Source: Planctomycetota bacterium
Lineage (GTDB): Bacteria > Planctomycetota > UBA1135
Direction: 5' to 3'
Length of the DNA stretch: 6,403 nucleotides
Assembly (NCBI GenBank): GCA_022447335.1
Contig: JAKVCF010000129.1
Location: 1 to 6,403 of the forward strand
Position numbers and translations under genes: made by a program. Under the pieces are notes generated by a model that worked only from the letters and a program-made list of their open reading frames with translations, had not been told where the DNA came from and made no database searches. Shown piece by piece: positions 1 to 6,379 of this stretch. The first letter of the stretch is position 1; the number at the start of each line of letters is the position of its first letter.

Positions 1-1
1 G

Positions 2-187
2 CGTGTCACACTGCGTTCCGGTGATGATTTCGAGCACATACGCGCCTTTCACAATGTGGACGTGTACGAGTTGCAGCTCCGTGAGTTACTCGATGTGGTG
101 CGAGATGGCGCGGATCCGCGCCTTGCGTTGGATCATGGCATTCAGAACCTCCGCCTGCTCGATGAGTGGGCTGCACAAATCCGCTAG
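2..187 (+). CDS. C-terminal fragment of a probable Gfo/Idh/MocA family oxidoreductase (5' end outside window)
   Basis: An open frame enters from the left edge and ends at TAG 185-187, giving 61 residues with no internal stop. The segment YELQLRELLDVVRDGADPR followed by LALDHGIQNLRLLDEWAAQIR matches the usual end of Gfo/Idh/MocA proteins. In that family a helix ending in a '(D/A)xVRdGxdPR' loop leads into 'xxDGlxalrLldA' and the final helix. These are NAD(P)-dependent sugar or inositol dehydrogenases and related enzymes. The N-terminal Rossmann fold and the catalytic lysine (EKP-type motif) lie outside the window, so substrate and activity cannot be judged. The next gene starts 2 bases after the stop, so the two are probably co-transcribed. 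The family call rests on this short tail alone; another alpha/beta protein with a similar C-terminal helix is possible. Confidence 0.62.
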   Translation, partial: RVTLRSGDDFEHIRAFHNVDVYELQLRELLDVVRDGADPRLALDHGIQNLRLLDEWAAQIR

Positions 188-189
188 AT

Positions 190-1290
190 ATGACTATGCG
201 CGCTCCTCTTTTTCTTTCATTGCTTGTTGCCTGCCAAATGACTTCACCCAATGTCAGCCCGTTGCCAATTCAAGATTTCGGTGTGACGAGCAGTGGGCAG
301 ATGGCACAGGTTTTCACGATGGATAATGGCGCTGGTTCAGTGGCTAAGGTGTCGACCTACGGTGCAACGCTCGTTTCATGGGAGCATATGGGCACAGATT
401 TAGTTCTCGGTTTCGACGATGCCTCCGGCTACGAGGGTGCTGGCAATCCTTATTTCGGCTGCACGACCGGGCGCGTCTGCAATCGAATCGCTGAGGGTGA
501 GTTCCTGCTGAATGATCGAGAGTACAGCCTAGCTGTCAATAACGGACCGAACCACTTGCATGGGGGGCCAGGGGGATTGCATCAAGTGCATTGGGGTGTA
601 CAGGCTTTCGGTCGTCGTCACAATGGCGATGCGTGGGTACGCTTCAATTATCTGAGCCCCGATGGCGAGGAAGGCTACCCCGGCAATCTGGATGTCATGG
701 TGGAGTACACCCTGACTACGGAGCACGTGCTGCGCATTGCCTACGAGGCACGTACTGACCAGCCTACTCCAGTCAATTTGACGCATCACAGCTACTTCAA
801 TCTGTCGGGTCGTGACACGATCCTGAATCATGAACTCGAGATTGTGGCTGAGCAATACACGCCAACTGACGATGTTCAGATCCCGACTGGGGAACTAGCA
901 AGCGTGGAAGGTACCCCTCTTGACTTTCGCACGTCGACTGCCATCGGTGCGCGCATCGTGCAGTTGGTCGAGACGCCAGCCGCTGGTTATGATCACAATT
1001 ACGTGCTTGCGCGACCTGGTATTTATGCTCTGCAGCGTGCTGCTAGCCTACGTGATCCGCAGAGCGGTCGCACACTCGAGGTTTGGACCGAGGATATCGG
1101 TCTTCAGGTCTACACTGGCAACTGGCTCGGCGAAGTTGTTGGCCGAGAGGGCGTTGTCTACCCGCAGTATGGTGGCATCTGTCTCGAGGCGCAGCACTTT
1201 CCGAACTCAATCAATGAGCCGAGCTTCCCGTCGATCGTCCTGCAGCCAGGCGAGGTGTACGAGAAAGTGACGGAATATCGGCTGCGGTAA
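190..1290 (+). CDS. galM: Aldose 1-epimerase (mutarotase), probable lipoprotein
   Basis: A GalM family enzyme of 366 residues, interconverting alpha and beta anomers of glucose, galactose or related aldoses. Family blocks are complete and in order: GRVCNRI (Arg99), NNGPNHLHGG (His122/His124), NLTHHSYFNLSG (His199/His200), YDHNYVL (Asp268), a YTGNWL block, and CLEAQHFPNSINEP, whose Glu333 is the expected catalytic base. The N-terminus MTMRAPLFLSLLVAC is a short lipoprotein signal with lipobox LVAC (Cys15). Most GalM enzymes are cytoplasmic, so this copy probably acts on sugars in the envelope. I chose ATG 190 over a GTG at 166, which would overlap the upstream gene and bury the signal; ATG 196 is also possible. 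No Shine-Dalgarno site is visible, so translation is likely coupled to the upstream gene 2 bases away. Length is normal for the family plus a signal. The exact sugar is unknown. Confidence 0.93.
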   Translation: MTMRAPLFLSLLVACQMTSPNVSPLPIQDFGVTSSGQMAQVFTMDNGAGSVAKVSTYGATLVSWEHMGTDLVLGFDDASGYEGAGNPYFGCTTGRVCNRIAEGEFLLNDREYSLAVNNGPNHLHGGPGGLHQVHWGVQAFGRRHNGDAWVRFNYLSPDGEEGYPGNLDVMVEYTLTTEHVLRIAYEARTDQPTPVNLTHHSYFNLSGRDTILNHELEIVAEQYTPTDDVQIPTGELASVEGTPLDFRTSTAIGARIVQLVETPAAGYDHNYVLARPGIYALQRAASLRDPQSGRTLEVWTEDIGLQVYTGNWLGEVVGREGVVYPQYGGICLEAQHFPNSINEPSFPSIVLQPGEVYEKVTEYRLR

Positions 1291-1320
1291 TGGAACACTG
1301 GCGACTAGATACCGCGACCG
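1279..1320. terminator. Imperfect stem-loop between convergent genes, possible bidirectional terminator
   Basis: The 11-base arms 1279-1289 and 1310-1320 pair with nine Watson-Crick pairs, one G-T wobble and one C-A mismatch around a 20-base loop. The left arm includes the end of the aldose epimerase gene and part of its TAA stop. The right arm lies 15 bases beyond the DUF1501 stop (its TAG is at 1335-1337). Neither strand has a T-run after the stem, so it is not a textbook intrinsic terminator. Position between two converging stops is the main argument for a role; chance pairing is not excluded. Confidence 0.3.
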
Positions 1321-1334
1321 AGCTGCTGCAAATT

Positions 1335-2792
1335 CTAAACAAGGATCTCGTTCACCACCCTGCCGGCCACGTCCGTCAGTCGAAAATCGCGACCGTTGAA
1401 ACGGTAGGTTAGCTTCTCATGGTTGATTCCCATGAGGTGCAAGATGGTGGCGTGTACATCGTTCACGGAGGTGCGCCCTTCAACGCCCTGCCAGCCGATA
1501 TCGTCAGTTTCTCCGTAGCTCGCGCCACCCTTGGTGCCTCCGCCGGCCATCCACATTAGGAAGCCGTCAGGGTTGTGATCACGGCCGCCGTTACTGCCTT
1601 GGGACATTGGCATGCGGCCAAATTCTCCACCCCAGACGACTAGCGTCGAATCGAGTAGGCCACGTTGTTTGAGATCGGTTAATAGGCCAGCAATAGGCTT
1701 GTCAATCTCAGGGCAGTGTAAATCCATATTGTCCTTGAGTCCGTAGTGCGCGTCCCAGCTTTCCTGTTGGTGGCCGCCGCCGGAGTAGAGTTGAATTGTT
1801 CGTACGCCGCGCTCGACTAGCCGGCGTGCGGCAAGGCACTGCTTGCCGAAGTACTCGCTACGCTTGTCATTTAGGCCGTAGAGCTCTTTGGTGGCTTCGG
1901 ATTCTTGATCTAGGTCAATTGCTTTAGGTGCGGCCAGTTGCATGCGGCTGGCGAGTTCGTAAGACTCGATGCGCGCTTCGAGATCAGTCTGGCCGGGGTG
2001 GTGATCCAGGTGACGTTCATTGATCTCAGCGAGCAGGTCGAGCTGCGCACGCTGGGTGCGTTCACCGACATCCTCGGGGCGAGCCAGGTTCAGGATTGGT
2101 GTGCCGCCCGCGCGGAAAGGAGTAGCTTGGAAACGGCTCGGTAGAAAACCAGTGCCCCAGTTTTGTGGACCGGCAATCGGTCCGCCGCGCCAGTCGTACA
2201 TGACTATGAAGCCCGGCAGATCCTGCGTTTCGCTACCAAGGCCATAGCTCAGCCACGAGCCCATTGAAGGGAAGCCGACACGCGGCAAGCCACAGTTCAG
2301 ATGCAGTAGCGCAGGCGCATGGTTGTTACTCGCGCAGTGCACCGCTTGTAGAAAGGCCATGTCATCGACGTGCTCCGCCATGTGCGGTAGTAAGTTGCAT
2401 ACCCAGCGACCACTCTCACCGTACTGTTTGAAGGTATACGGCGACTTCATCAGATTGCCGTTGTCCTTGAAGAAGGTATCGATGCCTTCGGGTGGTGACT
2501 GTCCATCCAGTCGATCCAGCGTGGGTTTGGGATCGAAGGTGTCCATGGCGCTTGGGCCGCCATAGAGGAAGAGGTAGATGACAGACTTAGCCTTCGGCTC
2601 ATAGTGCAAGCCGCTGGCTTTGACTCCGCCCCCTTTCCCGAAGGGTCTGGTGCTTTGGGCAATAGGCTCTTGGGCGTGAAGCTGGCCGTCGCGCAACAGC
2701 AGGTCAGTTAGTGCCAACGAGCCGAGGCCGCTTCCTGCGCGACGCAGGAACTCGCGACGCGAGGTCGTGATCCGAGGGGGAAATTCGGTCAT
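1335..2792 (-). CDS. DUF1501 family protein, Tat-exported, alkaline phosphatase/sulfatase-like fold
   Basis: A 485-residue DUF1501 protein, full length for the family. It opens with a Tat signal: twin-arginine motif SRREFL at residues 11-16, a hydrophobic stretch to about 33, and a possible cleavage site after LHA (residue 40). Family blocks follow: YGGPSAMDTFDPKP (77-90), GGGHQQESWDAHYG (338-351), VVWGGEFGRMP (385-395), GGRDHNPDGF (402-411), AGGGTKGG (416-423), DVHATILHLMG (445-455) and the ending RFNGRDFRLTDV (464-475). DUF1501 belongs to the alkaline phosphatase superfamily. Asp84, Asp347/His349, Glu390 and Asp405/His406 are the likeliest metal-site residues, an inference from conservation. 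Tat export suggests folding and cofactor loading in the cytoplasm. ATG overlaps the PSD1 stop by 4 bases (ATGA), with no Shine-Dalgarno site, so translation is coupled. Substrate unknown; sulfatase-like or phosphatase-like activity is only a possibility. Confidence 0.93.
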   Translation of the reverse strand: MTEFPPRITTSRREFLRRAGSGLGSLALTDLLLRDGQLHAQEPIAQSTRPFGKGGGVKASGLHYEPKAKSVIYLFLYGGPSAMDTFDPKPTLDRLDGQSPPEGIDTFFKDNGNLMKSPYTFKQYGESGRWVCNLLPHMAEHVDDMAFLQAVHCASNNHAPALLHLNCGLPRVGFPSMGSWLSYGLGSETQDLPGFIVMYDWRGGPIAGPQNWGTGFLPSRFQATPFRAGGTPILNLARPEDVGERTQRAQLDLLAEINERHLDHHPGQTDLEARIESYELASRMQLAAPKAIDLDQESEATKELYGLNDKRSEYFGKQCLAARRLVERGVRTIQLYSGGGHQQESWDAHYGLKDNMDLHCPEIDKPIAGLLTDLKQRGLLDSTLVVWGGEFGRMPMSQGSNGGRDHNPDGFLMWMAGGGTKGGASYGETDDIGWQGVEGRTSVNDVHATILHLMGINHEKLTYRFNGRDFRLTDVAGRVVNEILV

Positions 2793-5284
2793 GGCAGGTA
2801 GAGGAACTCGTTTAGATTGAAGAGCACTTGGCCTAGGTCGGCCAGGGTTTCGTCTGTTAGGAAGGAGAGGCAGGCGGCGAGTTCCTGTTCAGTCGGGGGG
2901 CGGCCGATAGTCAGCTCAAATCCAAGTCGCACTTGGGCGGCACGATCTTCACCGGCTTCACGCTCGAGCCTTGTGGCGAATAGCTTGGATTGCTCACGCA
3001 CGAAGGGGTTATTCAGCATCGCCAGAGCCTGGGTAGGTGTGGTCGTGCGGTTACGGCGTGTGCAGGATTGTGCTGCGTCGGGTAGGTCAAAGGTTTCAAG
3101 AGTTGGCACTAAAACCGAGCGGCGTTGGAAGATGTAGACCGTACGACGCCAGGTTGCCGGCCCATCTACCACGCCTTTGGGCCATTTATCGGTCGAGCCG
3201 GTCGCAATGGCGTCCGGATGAATCCATGGCCTGATACCTGGGCCGCCCATCTTGCGATTCAGTGAACCGGAAGCGGCTAGAATTGAGTCACGAATCGCTT
3301 CGGCTTCGAGGCGCACTGGTGGCCGGTAGGACCATAGGCGGTTGTCGCCATCAATTTGTTCGAGCTCTGGTGTCCACTGTCCAGCCTGGCGGTAGGTTTT
3401 GGATTTCAGGATTTCGCGATGCAGGGCCTTGCGGCTCCAGCCGCCGGCGATCAATCGTTGAGCTAGGTCATCAAGTAGTTTCGGGTGGCTGGGCGGGTCG
3501 GCCATGGTGCCGAAGTCACCAGGCGTAGTCACCAAGCCGACACCAAAGTGGTGATGCCAGATACGATTGGCCTCGACGCGTGCCACAAGACGGCCGGCAC
3601 CTTGTCCTACATCTGTCATCCACGCTGCCAACGAGCTGCGTTGTCCACTAGAGCGCCCGTTGACTTTACGCTGGATTGGGAAGCCAGCTTCTTCGGGGCT
3701 AGCCGGGCCAATGACCTGCAGAAAGGCGAGCTCCAATTCGCCTTTCGGATCGAGCGGATTGCCACGGGCAAGGAGCCAGTTCTTCTCGGGATCGGGGCCC
3801 TTGTCTTGAATAGACAGGACGCGTTGGGGCGCACGTGGCTCGCGTTGTTTCAGTGCGTTAATCGCACCTTCGTATCGAGATTTTTCGGCGAGCTCAGTTT
3901 CGTTTGCTTCCTCTTCGAGTTGACGATCCTCGATTTTCAGTACATCCCCATACTTCTCGCTAAGAGCGGGGTCTTTCTCGGCGAGCAGTGATCGAATTTG
4001 TTCCTCAGTAAGGTCGAGCTTGTTTAGTCGGCGCTCAACGATTGCGGCACGGGTGCGCTTTTTCCACTCTTCAAGTGGATGCTGGGTTGCGCGTATTTCC
4101 TCGTCGTACTTGGCTTTGGCGTCACGGTATTCAGATAGCTCGTCTGCGGGCAGCATCGGCTGCTTTACACGTCGAGTGTTCTTGAAGGCGCCGAGTATCG
4201 CGTAATAATCTTTAGTCGGGATCGGGTCGAATTTGTGATCGTGGCAGCGTGCGCAGCCCAAGGTGACGCCGAGCATCGATGATCCCATGGTGGCGACGAT
4301 GTCATCTAGCTCGTCGTAACGATTCTGAATCGTCTGCTGGTTAGTGATGCGTGGTCCTGCGGTCAGAAATCCAGTGGCCGCATGCGCCGACGGGTCGCCT
4401 GGCATCAGCTCATCACCTGCGAGCTGCAAGCGCAAGAAGAGGTCGTAAGGGAGGTCTTGGTTGTAGGCTTCGATAACCCAGTCGCGATAGGGCCAGGCAT
4501 CTGGGCGTTCGACATCGAATTCGTAGCCGCCACTGTCGGCGTAACGCGCCGCATCAAGCCAGTGTCGACCCCAACGTTCACCATAGGCTGAGTCGGAAAG
4601 GAGTCGCTCAATCGCAGCGTCATAAGCGGCCTCAGCATCGACTTCCCAGGCTGTTAGGAATCGCTTCATCGCCAGCGGTGTCGGAGGCAGGCCAGTCAGG
4701 TCGAGAGTTAAGCGCCGCAATAGTTGGCGCGGCTCGGCTTCTGGCCCCATTTTCAGTGCACGCTCGGTCAATGCGTGCTTGAGGTGCTCATCAATACTCT
4801 TGCCCGTGTCAGCTGCCAGCGTGCGGAAGGCCCAGTGCTGCCGGTCTTCTTCTGTAACTTGCAGTCCACTCTGCTCAGCGATTGGTCCCGAATAGGGCGC
4901 GTCCAGCTCGATCCAGCGGCGGATGGCGTCGCGATCTTCCTGCGAGAGCTGCGGCGCGTCTTTAGGCATGAAGGGCTTGTCTGCATGATCGATGAGGTAC
5001 AAAAGCTCGGATTCATCTGGCTCGCCTGGGATCACCCAGGCGCCGAATTCGCCTTCGAAAAGCAAAGATTCTCGGGTCGAGAGATCGAACTCACCTTTTG
5101 ATTGTGATGTGTTATGGCACTCGACGCAGTTGTTCTGCAAGATCGGGCGCACTCGCTCCTCGAAGAGCTTGAGACCTTCGGAGGTGTCAGCAGGTGTGGG
5201 CTCCTGAGGGAGCACGAGGAGCAGTGGGAGGAATGAGGAAAGCACCGGAAACACGGATCTGAACGCGATTGGCGAGTCTATCAC
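2789..5284 (-). CDS. PSD1 family secreted cytochrome-like protein (PSCyt1 - DUF1549 - DUF1553)
   Basis: An 831-residue protein with the planctomycete PSD1 layout. Residues 1-26 are a signal peptide or anchor with hydrophobic core 11-25 but no clear AxA site. The PSCyt1 c-type cytochrome domain (about 38-131) has heme motif CVECH at 53-57 and a possible axial Met106 (PFMPKD). DUF1549/PSCyt2 (about 145-375) contains LTLDLTGLPPTP, ERWGRHWLDAARYADS and a second heme-type motif CARCHDHKFDP (344-354). A charged, helical, probably coiled-coil linker spans about 380-485. DUF1553 (about 500-805) includes NRIWHHHFG, GDFG, RLEAEAIRDSIL, MGGPG and RRNRTTTPTQALAMLNNPF. Heme would be attached outside the cytoplasm, consistent with Sec export. 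The start is GTG 5284, overlapping the upstream stop as GTGA. Length is normal. Family function is unproven; electron transfer or oxidation linked to polysaccharide use is a common guess. Confidence 0.95.
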   Translation of the reverse strand: MIDSPIAFRSVFPVLSSFLPLLLVLPQEPTPADTSEGLKLFEERVRPILQNNCVECHNTSQSKGEFDLSTRESLLFEGEFGAWVIPGEPDESELLYLIDHADKPFMPKDAPQLSQEDRDAIRRWIELDAPYSGPIAEQSGLQVTEEDRQHWAFRTLAADTGKSIDEHLKHALTERALKMGPEAEPRQLLRRLTLDLTGLPPTPLAMKRFLTAWEVDAEAAYDAAIERLLSDSAYGERWGRHWLDAARYADSGGYEFDVERPDAWPYRDWVIEAYNQDLPYDLFLRLQLAGDELMPGDPSAHAATGFLTAGPRITNQQTIQNRYDELDDIVATMGSSMLGVTLGCARCHDHKFDPIPTKDYYAILGAFKNTRRVKQPMLPADELSEYRDAKAKYDEEIRATQHPLEEWKKRTRAAIVERRLNKLDLTEEQIRSLLAEKDPALSEKYGDVLKIEDRQLEEEANETELAEKSRYEGAINALKQREPRAPQRVLSIQDKGPDPEKNWLLARGNPLDPKGELELAFLQVIGPASPEEAGFPIQRKVNGRSSGQRSSLAAWMTDVGQGAGRLVARVEANRIWHHHFGVGLVTTPGDFGTMADPPSHPKLLDDLAQRLIAGGWSRKALHREILKSKTYRQAGQWTPELEQIDGDNRLWSYRPPVRLEAEAIRDSILAASGSLNRKMGGPGIRPWIHPDAIATGSTDKWPKGVVDGPATWRRTVYIFQRRSVLVPTLETFDLPDAAQSCTRRNRTTTPTQALAMLNNPFVREQSKLFATRLEREAGEDRAAQVRLGFELTIGRPPTEQELAACLSFLTDETLADLGQVLFNLNEFLYLP

Positions 5285-6321
5285 GCGCCGAAGCGCACAA
5301 TCTGATGCGCCTGCTCCGGCCCACCAACTACAAGGACACTGCCTGCGCCCGCAGGCGCCAGCGCGTGGCCGCCAGATAGGGGCAGAGGTTTCCAGCTGAG
5401 GCCGTCATCCGACGACCAGTCGGCGCCATGCGAGCCAACCGCGACCCAGTGGCCAGGGCGGTTTGGCACAGCCAGCACTGCGCTGCGGAAGCCGCGCATG
5501 TGAGTGACTTCCCATTCACCGGCATCGGGGCGTAGCACTGCAACGGTCGATTCATGTTCGGGGTTGGTGTAATCACCGCCGACTGCAATCAGGGTTCCTT
5601 CGCGGCTGTGGCCGAGTCCGAACCAGCCACGTGACTCGCTGCCTCCGACCTCGGGGGCATGGGTGGGGAGCCAGGCGTCACCGCCGCTATCGGTGTGCCA
5701 GATCTGCGAGCGACTACCGCCAGTTGCAAACCAAAACTCGCCAGGGCCTGTTGCCAGCAAGATCGAGCCACTCGCAGCAAAAGCATATTCTCCTTTGGTA
5801 GCAGTAGGACATCGCGTCTGCTCGATTCGATTCCAGTTACGGCCGTTGTAACTACGGAAGAAGGTGAAATTGCCTCCGATCGGATCGCCGATTAACAGGC
5901 CCAGCCCTTCTTCATCAAAGGCCAATGAATCGAAGAATCCCTCTGGGTCTGGGTTAGTCAAGACTTCAATCCAGTTGCTCGTGACACCTTCCATGAAATA
6001 CAGCGCCGAGTGCGACCCAGTGCCAGCGGCCATAGCGAACACTTCGCCGTCCAAGCGAATGTCAATGTCGCGCAAGTCACGTTCGCCTGCGATTGGCAGG
6101 GAGGTCTGCACCCAATCTTCTTCGTCGGTTCCGCAATAGAAAATAGTGGCTGAAGTTCCGGAAGACCACATCCGGTTTCCGAGGCCATAATTCGCTCCGC
6201 GAAAGGATTGGGTTAATCCGACTCCCTGATCTTCGATGGTGTAGGAAGTCGGCGGTAGGTTTGGGGTCGACGCGCAGGAGGCTGCGATCGCCACAAGGGG
6301 GATGGCATGAAGGGGGCGCAC
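5281..6321 (-). CDS. YCF48/BNR-repeat-like beta-propeller lipoprotein
   Basis: A 346-residue predicted lipoprotein: MRPLHAIPLVAIAASC gives a signal with the lipidated cysteine at 16. The rest resembles the YCF48-like / photosystem II stability factor-like propellers often mislabelled 'oxidoreductase'. Landmarks are an N-terminal WSSGTSATIF blade, GFFDSLAF (128-135), IGDPIGG (144-150), GEYAFAASGS (177-186), EFWFATGG (195-202), AVGGDYTNPE (246-255), GFRSAVLAV (277-285) and VAVGSHGADWSSDDGLSW (293-310). An intact Asp-box (SxDxGxxW) sits at 303-310, and degenerate ones at about 157-163 and 210-217. Such propellers bind or scaffold; sialidase activity is not indicated. GTG 6321 is the only sensible start, because an in-frame TGA lies at 6327-6325 and no start lies between it and the signal. 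It is first in the operon and overlaps PSD1 by 4 bases. Ligand and partner are unknown. Confidence 0.8.
   Translation of the reverse strand: MRPLHAIPLVAIAASCASTPNLPPTSYTIEDQGVGLTQSFRGANYGLGNRMWSSGTSATIFYCGTDEEDWVQTSLPIAGERDLRDIDIRLDGEVFAMAAGTGSHSALYFMEGVTSNWIEVLTNPDPEGFFDSLAFDEEGLGLLIGDPIGGNFTFFRSYNGRNWNRIEQTRCPTATKGEYAFAASGSILLATGPGEFWFATGGSRSQIWHTDSGGDAWLPTHAPEVGGSESRGWFGLGHSREGTLIAVGGDYTNPEHESTVAVLRPDAGEWEVTHMRGFRSAVLAVPNRPGHWVAVGSHGADWSSDDGLSWKPLPLSGGHALAPAGAGSVLVVGGPEQAHQIVRFGA
5285..5296 (-). promoter_or_regulatory. C(UUCG)G tetraloop hairpin abutting the PSD1 start codon
   Basis: In the minus-strand transcript, 5296-5285 reads GCGC-UUCG-GCGC: a 4-base GC stem closing a UUCG loop with the favourable C-G closing pair. 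Its last base touches the PSD1 GTG start (5284-5282), and up to three flanking wobble pairs could draw the start codon into the stem. It also encodes the last residues (RFGA) of the propeller gene. A ribosome finishing that gene would melt it, so it could enforce translational coupling. The structure is visible in the sequence; the role is inferred and chance is possible in GC-rich coding DNA. Confidence 0.4.
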
Positions 6322-6379
6322 GCTTCAAGGATGCACGAAAGCGTTTCAGGAAGAAAGCGGGGCGGTTAGGCTTCAAGGA
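6322..6379. repeat. Pair of 10-base direct repeats (GCTTCAAGGA) upstream of the operon
   Basis: GCTTCAAGGA occurs exactly at 6322-6331 and again at 6370-6379, 48 bases apart start to start (TCCTTGAAGC on the coding strand of the operon). A degraded third version (GTTTCAGGA) sits at 6343-6351. The first copy lies directly against the GTG start and the second is in a promoter-like position. This could be a pair of protein-binding half sites or a chance repeat; two short copies do not prove function. Confidence 0.35.

Noticed and set aside
166..189. GTG at 166 as the start of the aldose epimerase
   Set aside because: It would overlap the end of the upstream frame by 22 bases and add MGCTNPLD ahead of the signal, moving the hydrophobic stretch inward. 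ATG 190 sits 2 bases after the upstream stop and gives a sensible lipoprotein signal.
3..326. 107-residue plus-strand open frame across the first two genes
   Set aside because: It is out of frame with both the Gfo/Idh/MocA-like tail and the aldose epimerase, is rich in Ser, Cys and Arg, and has no family-like motifs.
3485..3991. 168-residue antisense open frame inside PSD1
   Set aside because: The opposite strand is clearly coding for PSD1 linker and DUF1553. The antisense product has no recognisable motif and looks like a by-product of codon bias.
4724..5101. 125-residue antisense open frame opposite PSCyt1/DUF1549
   Set aside because: It lies fully over the conserved heme domain region of PSD1 and has no signal, motif or plausible start context.
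6077..6376. 99-residue minus-strand frame starting TTG 6376
   Set aside because: It overlaps the propeller gene in another frame, is rich in Arg and Pro with no family features, and the propeller frame has clear homology landmarks.
6348..6376. Promoter using TTGAAG (6376-6371) as a -35 box
   Set aside because: At 17-base spacing the -10 position reads CTTCCT, which is not a credible -10 element; kept only as part of the leader description.
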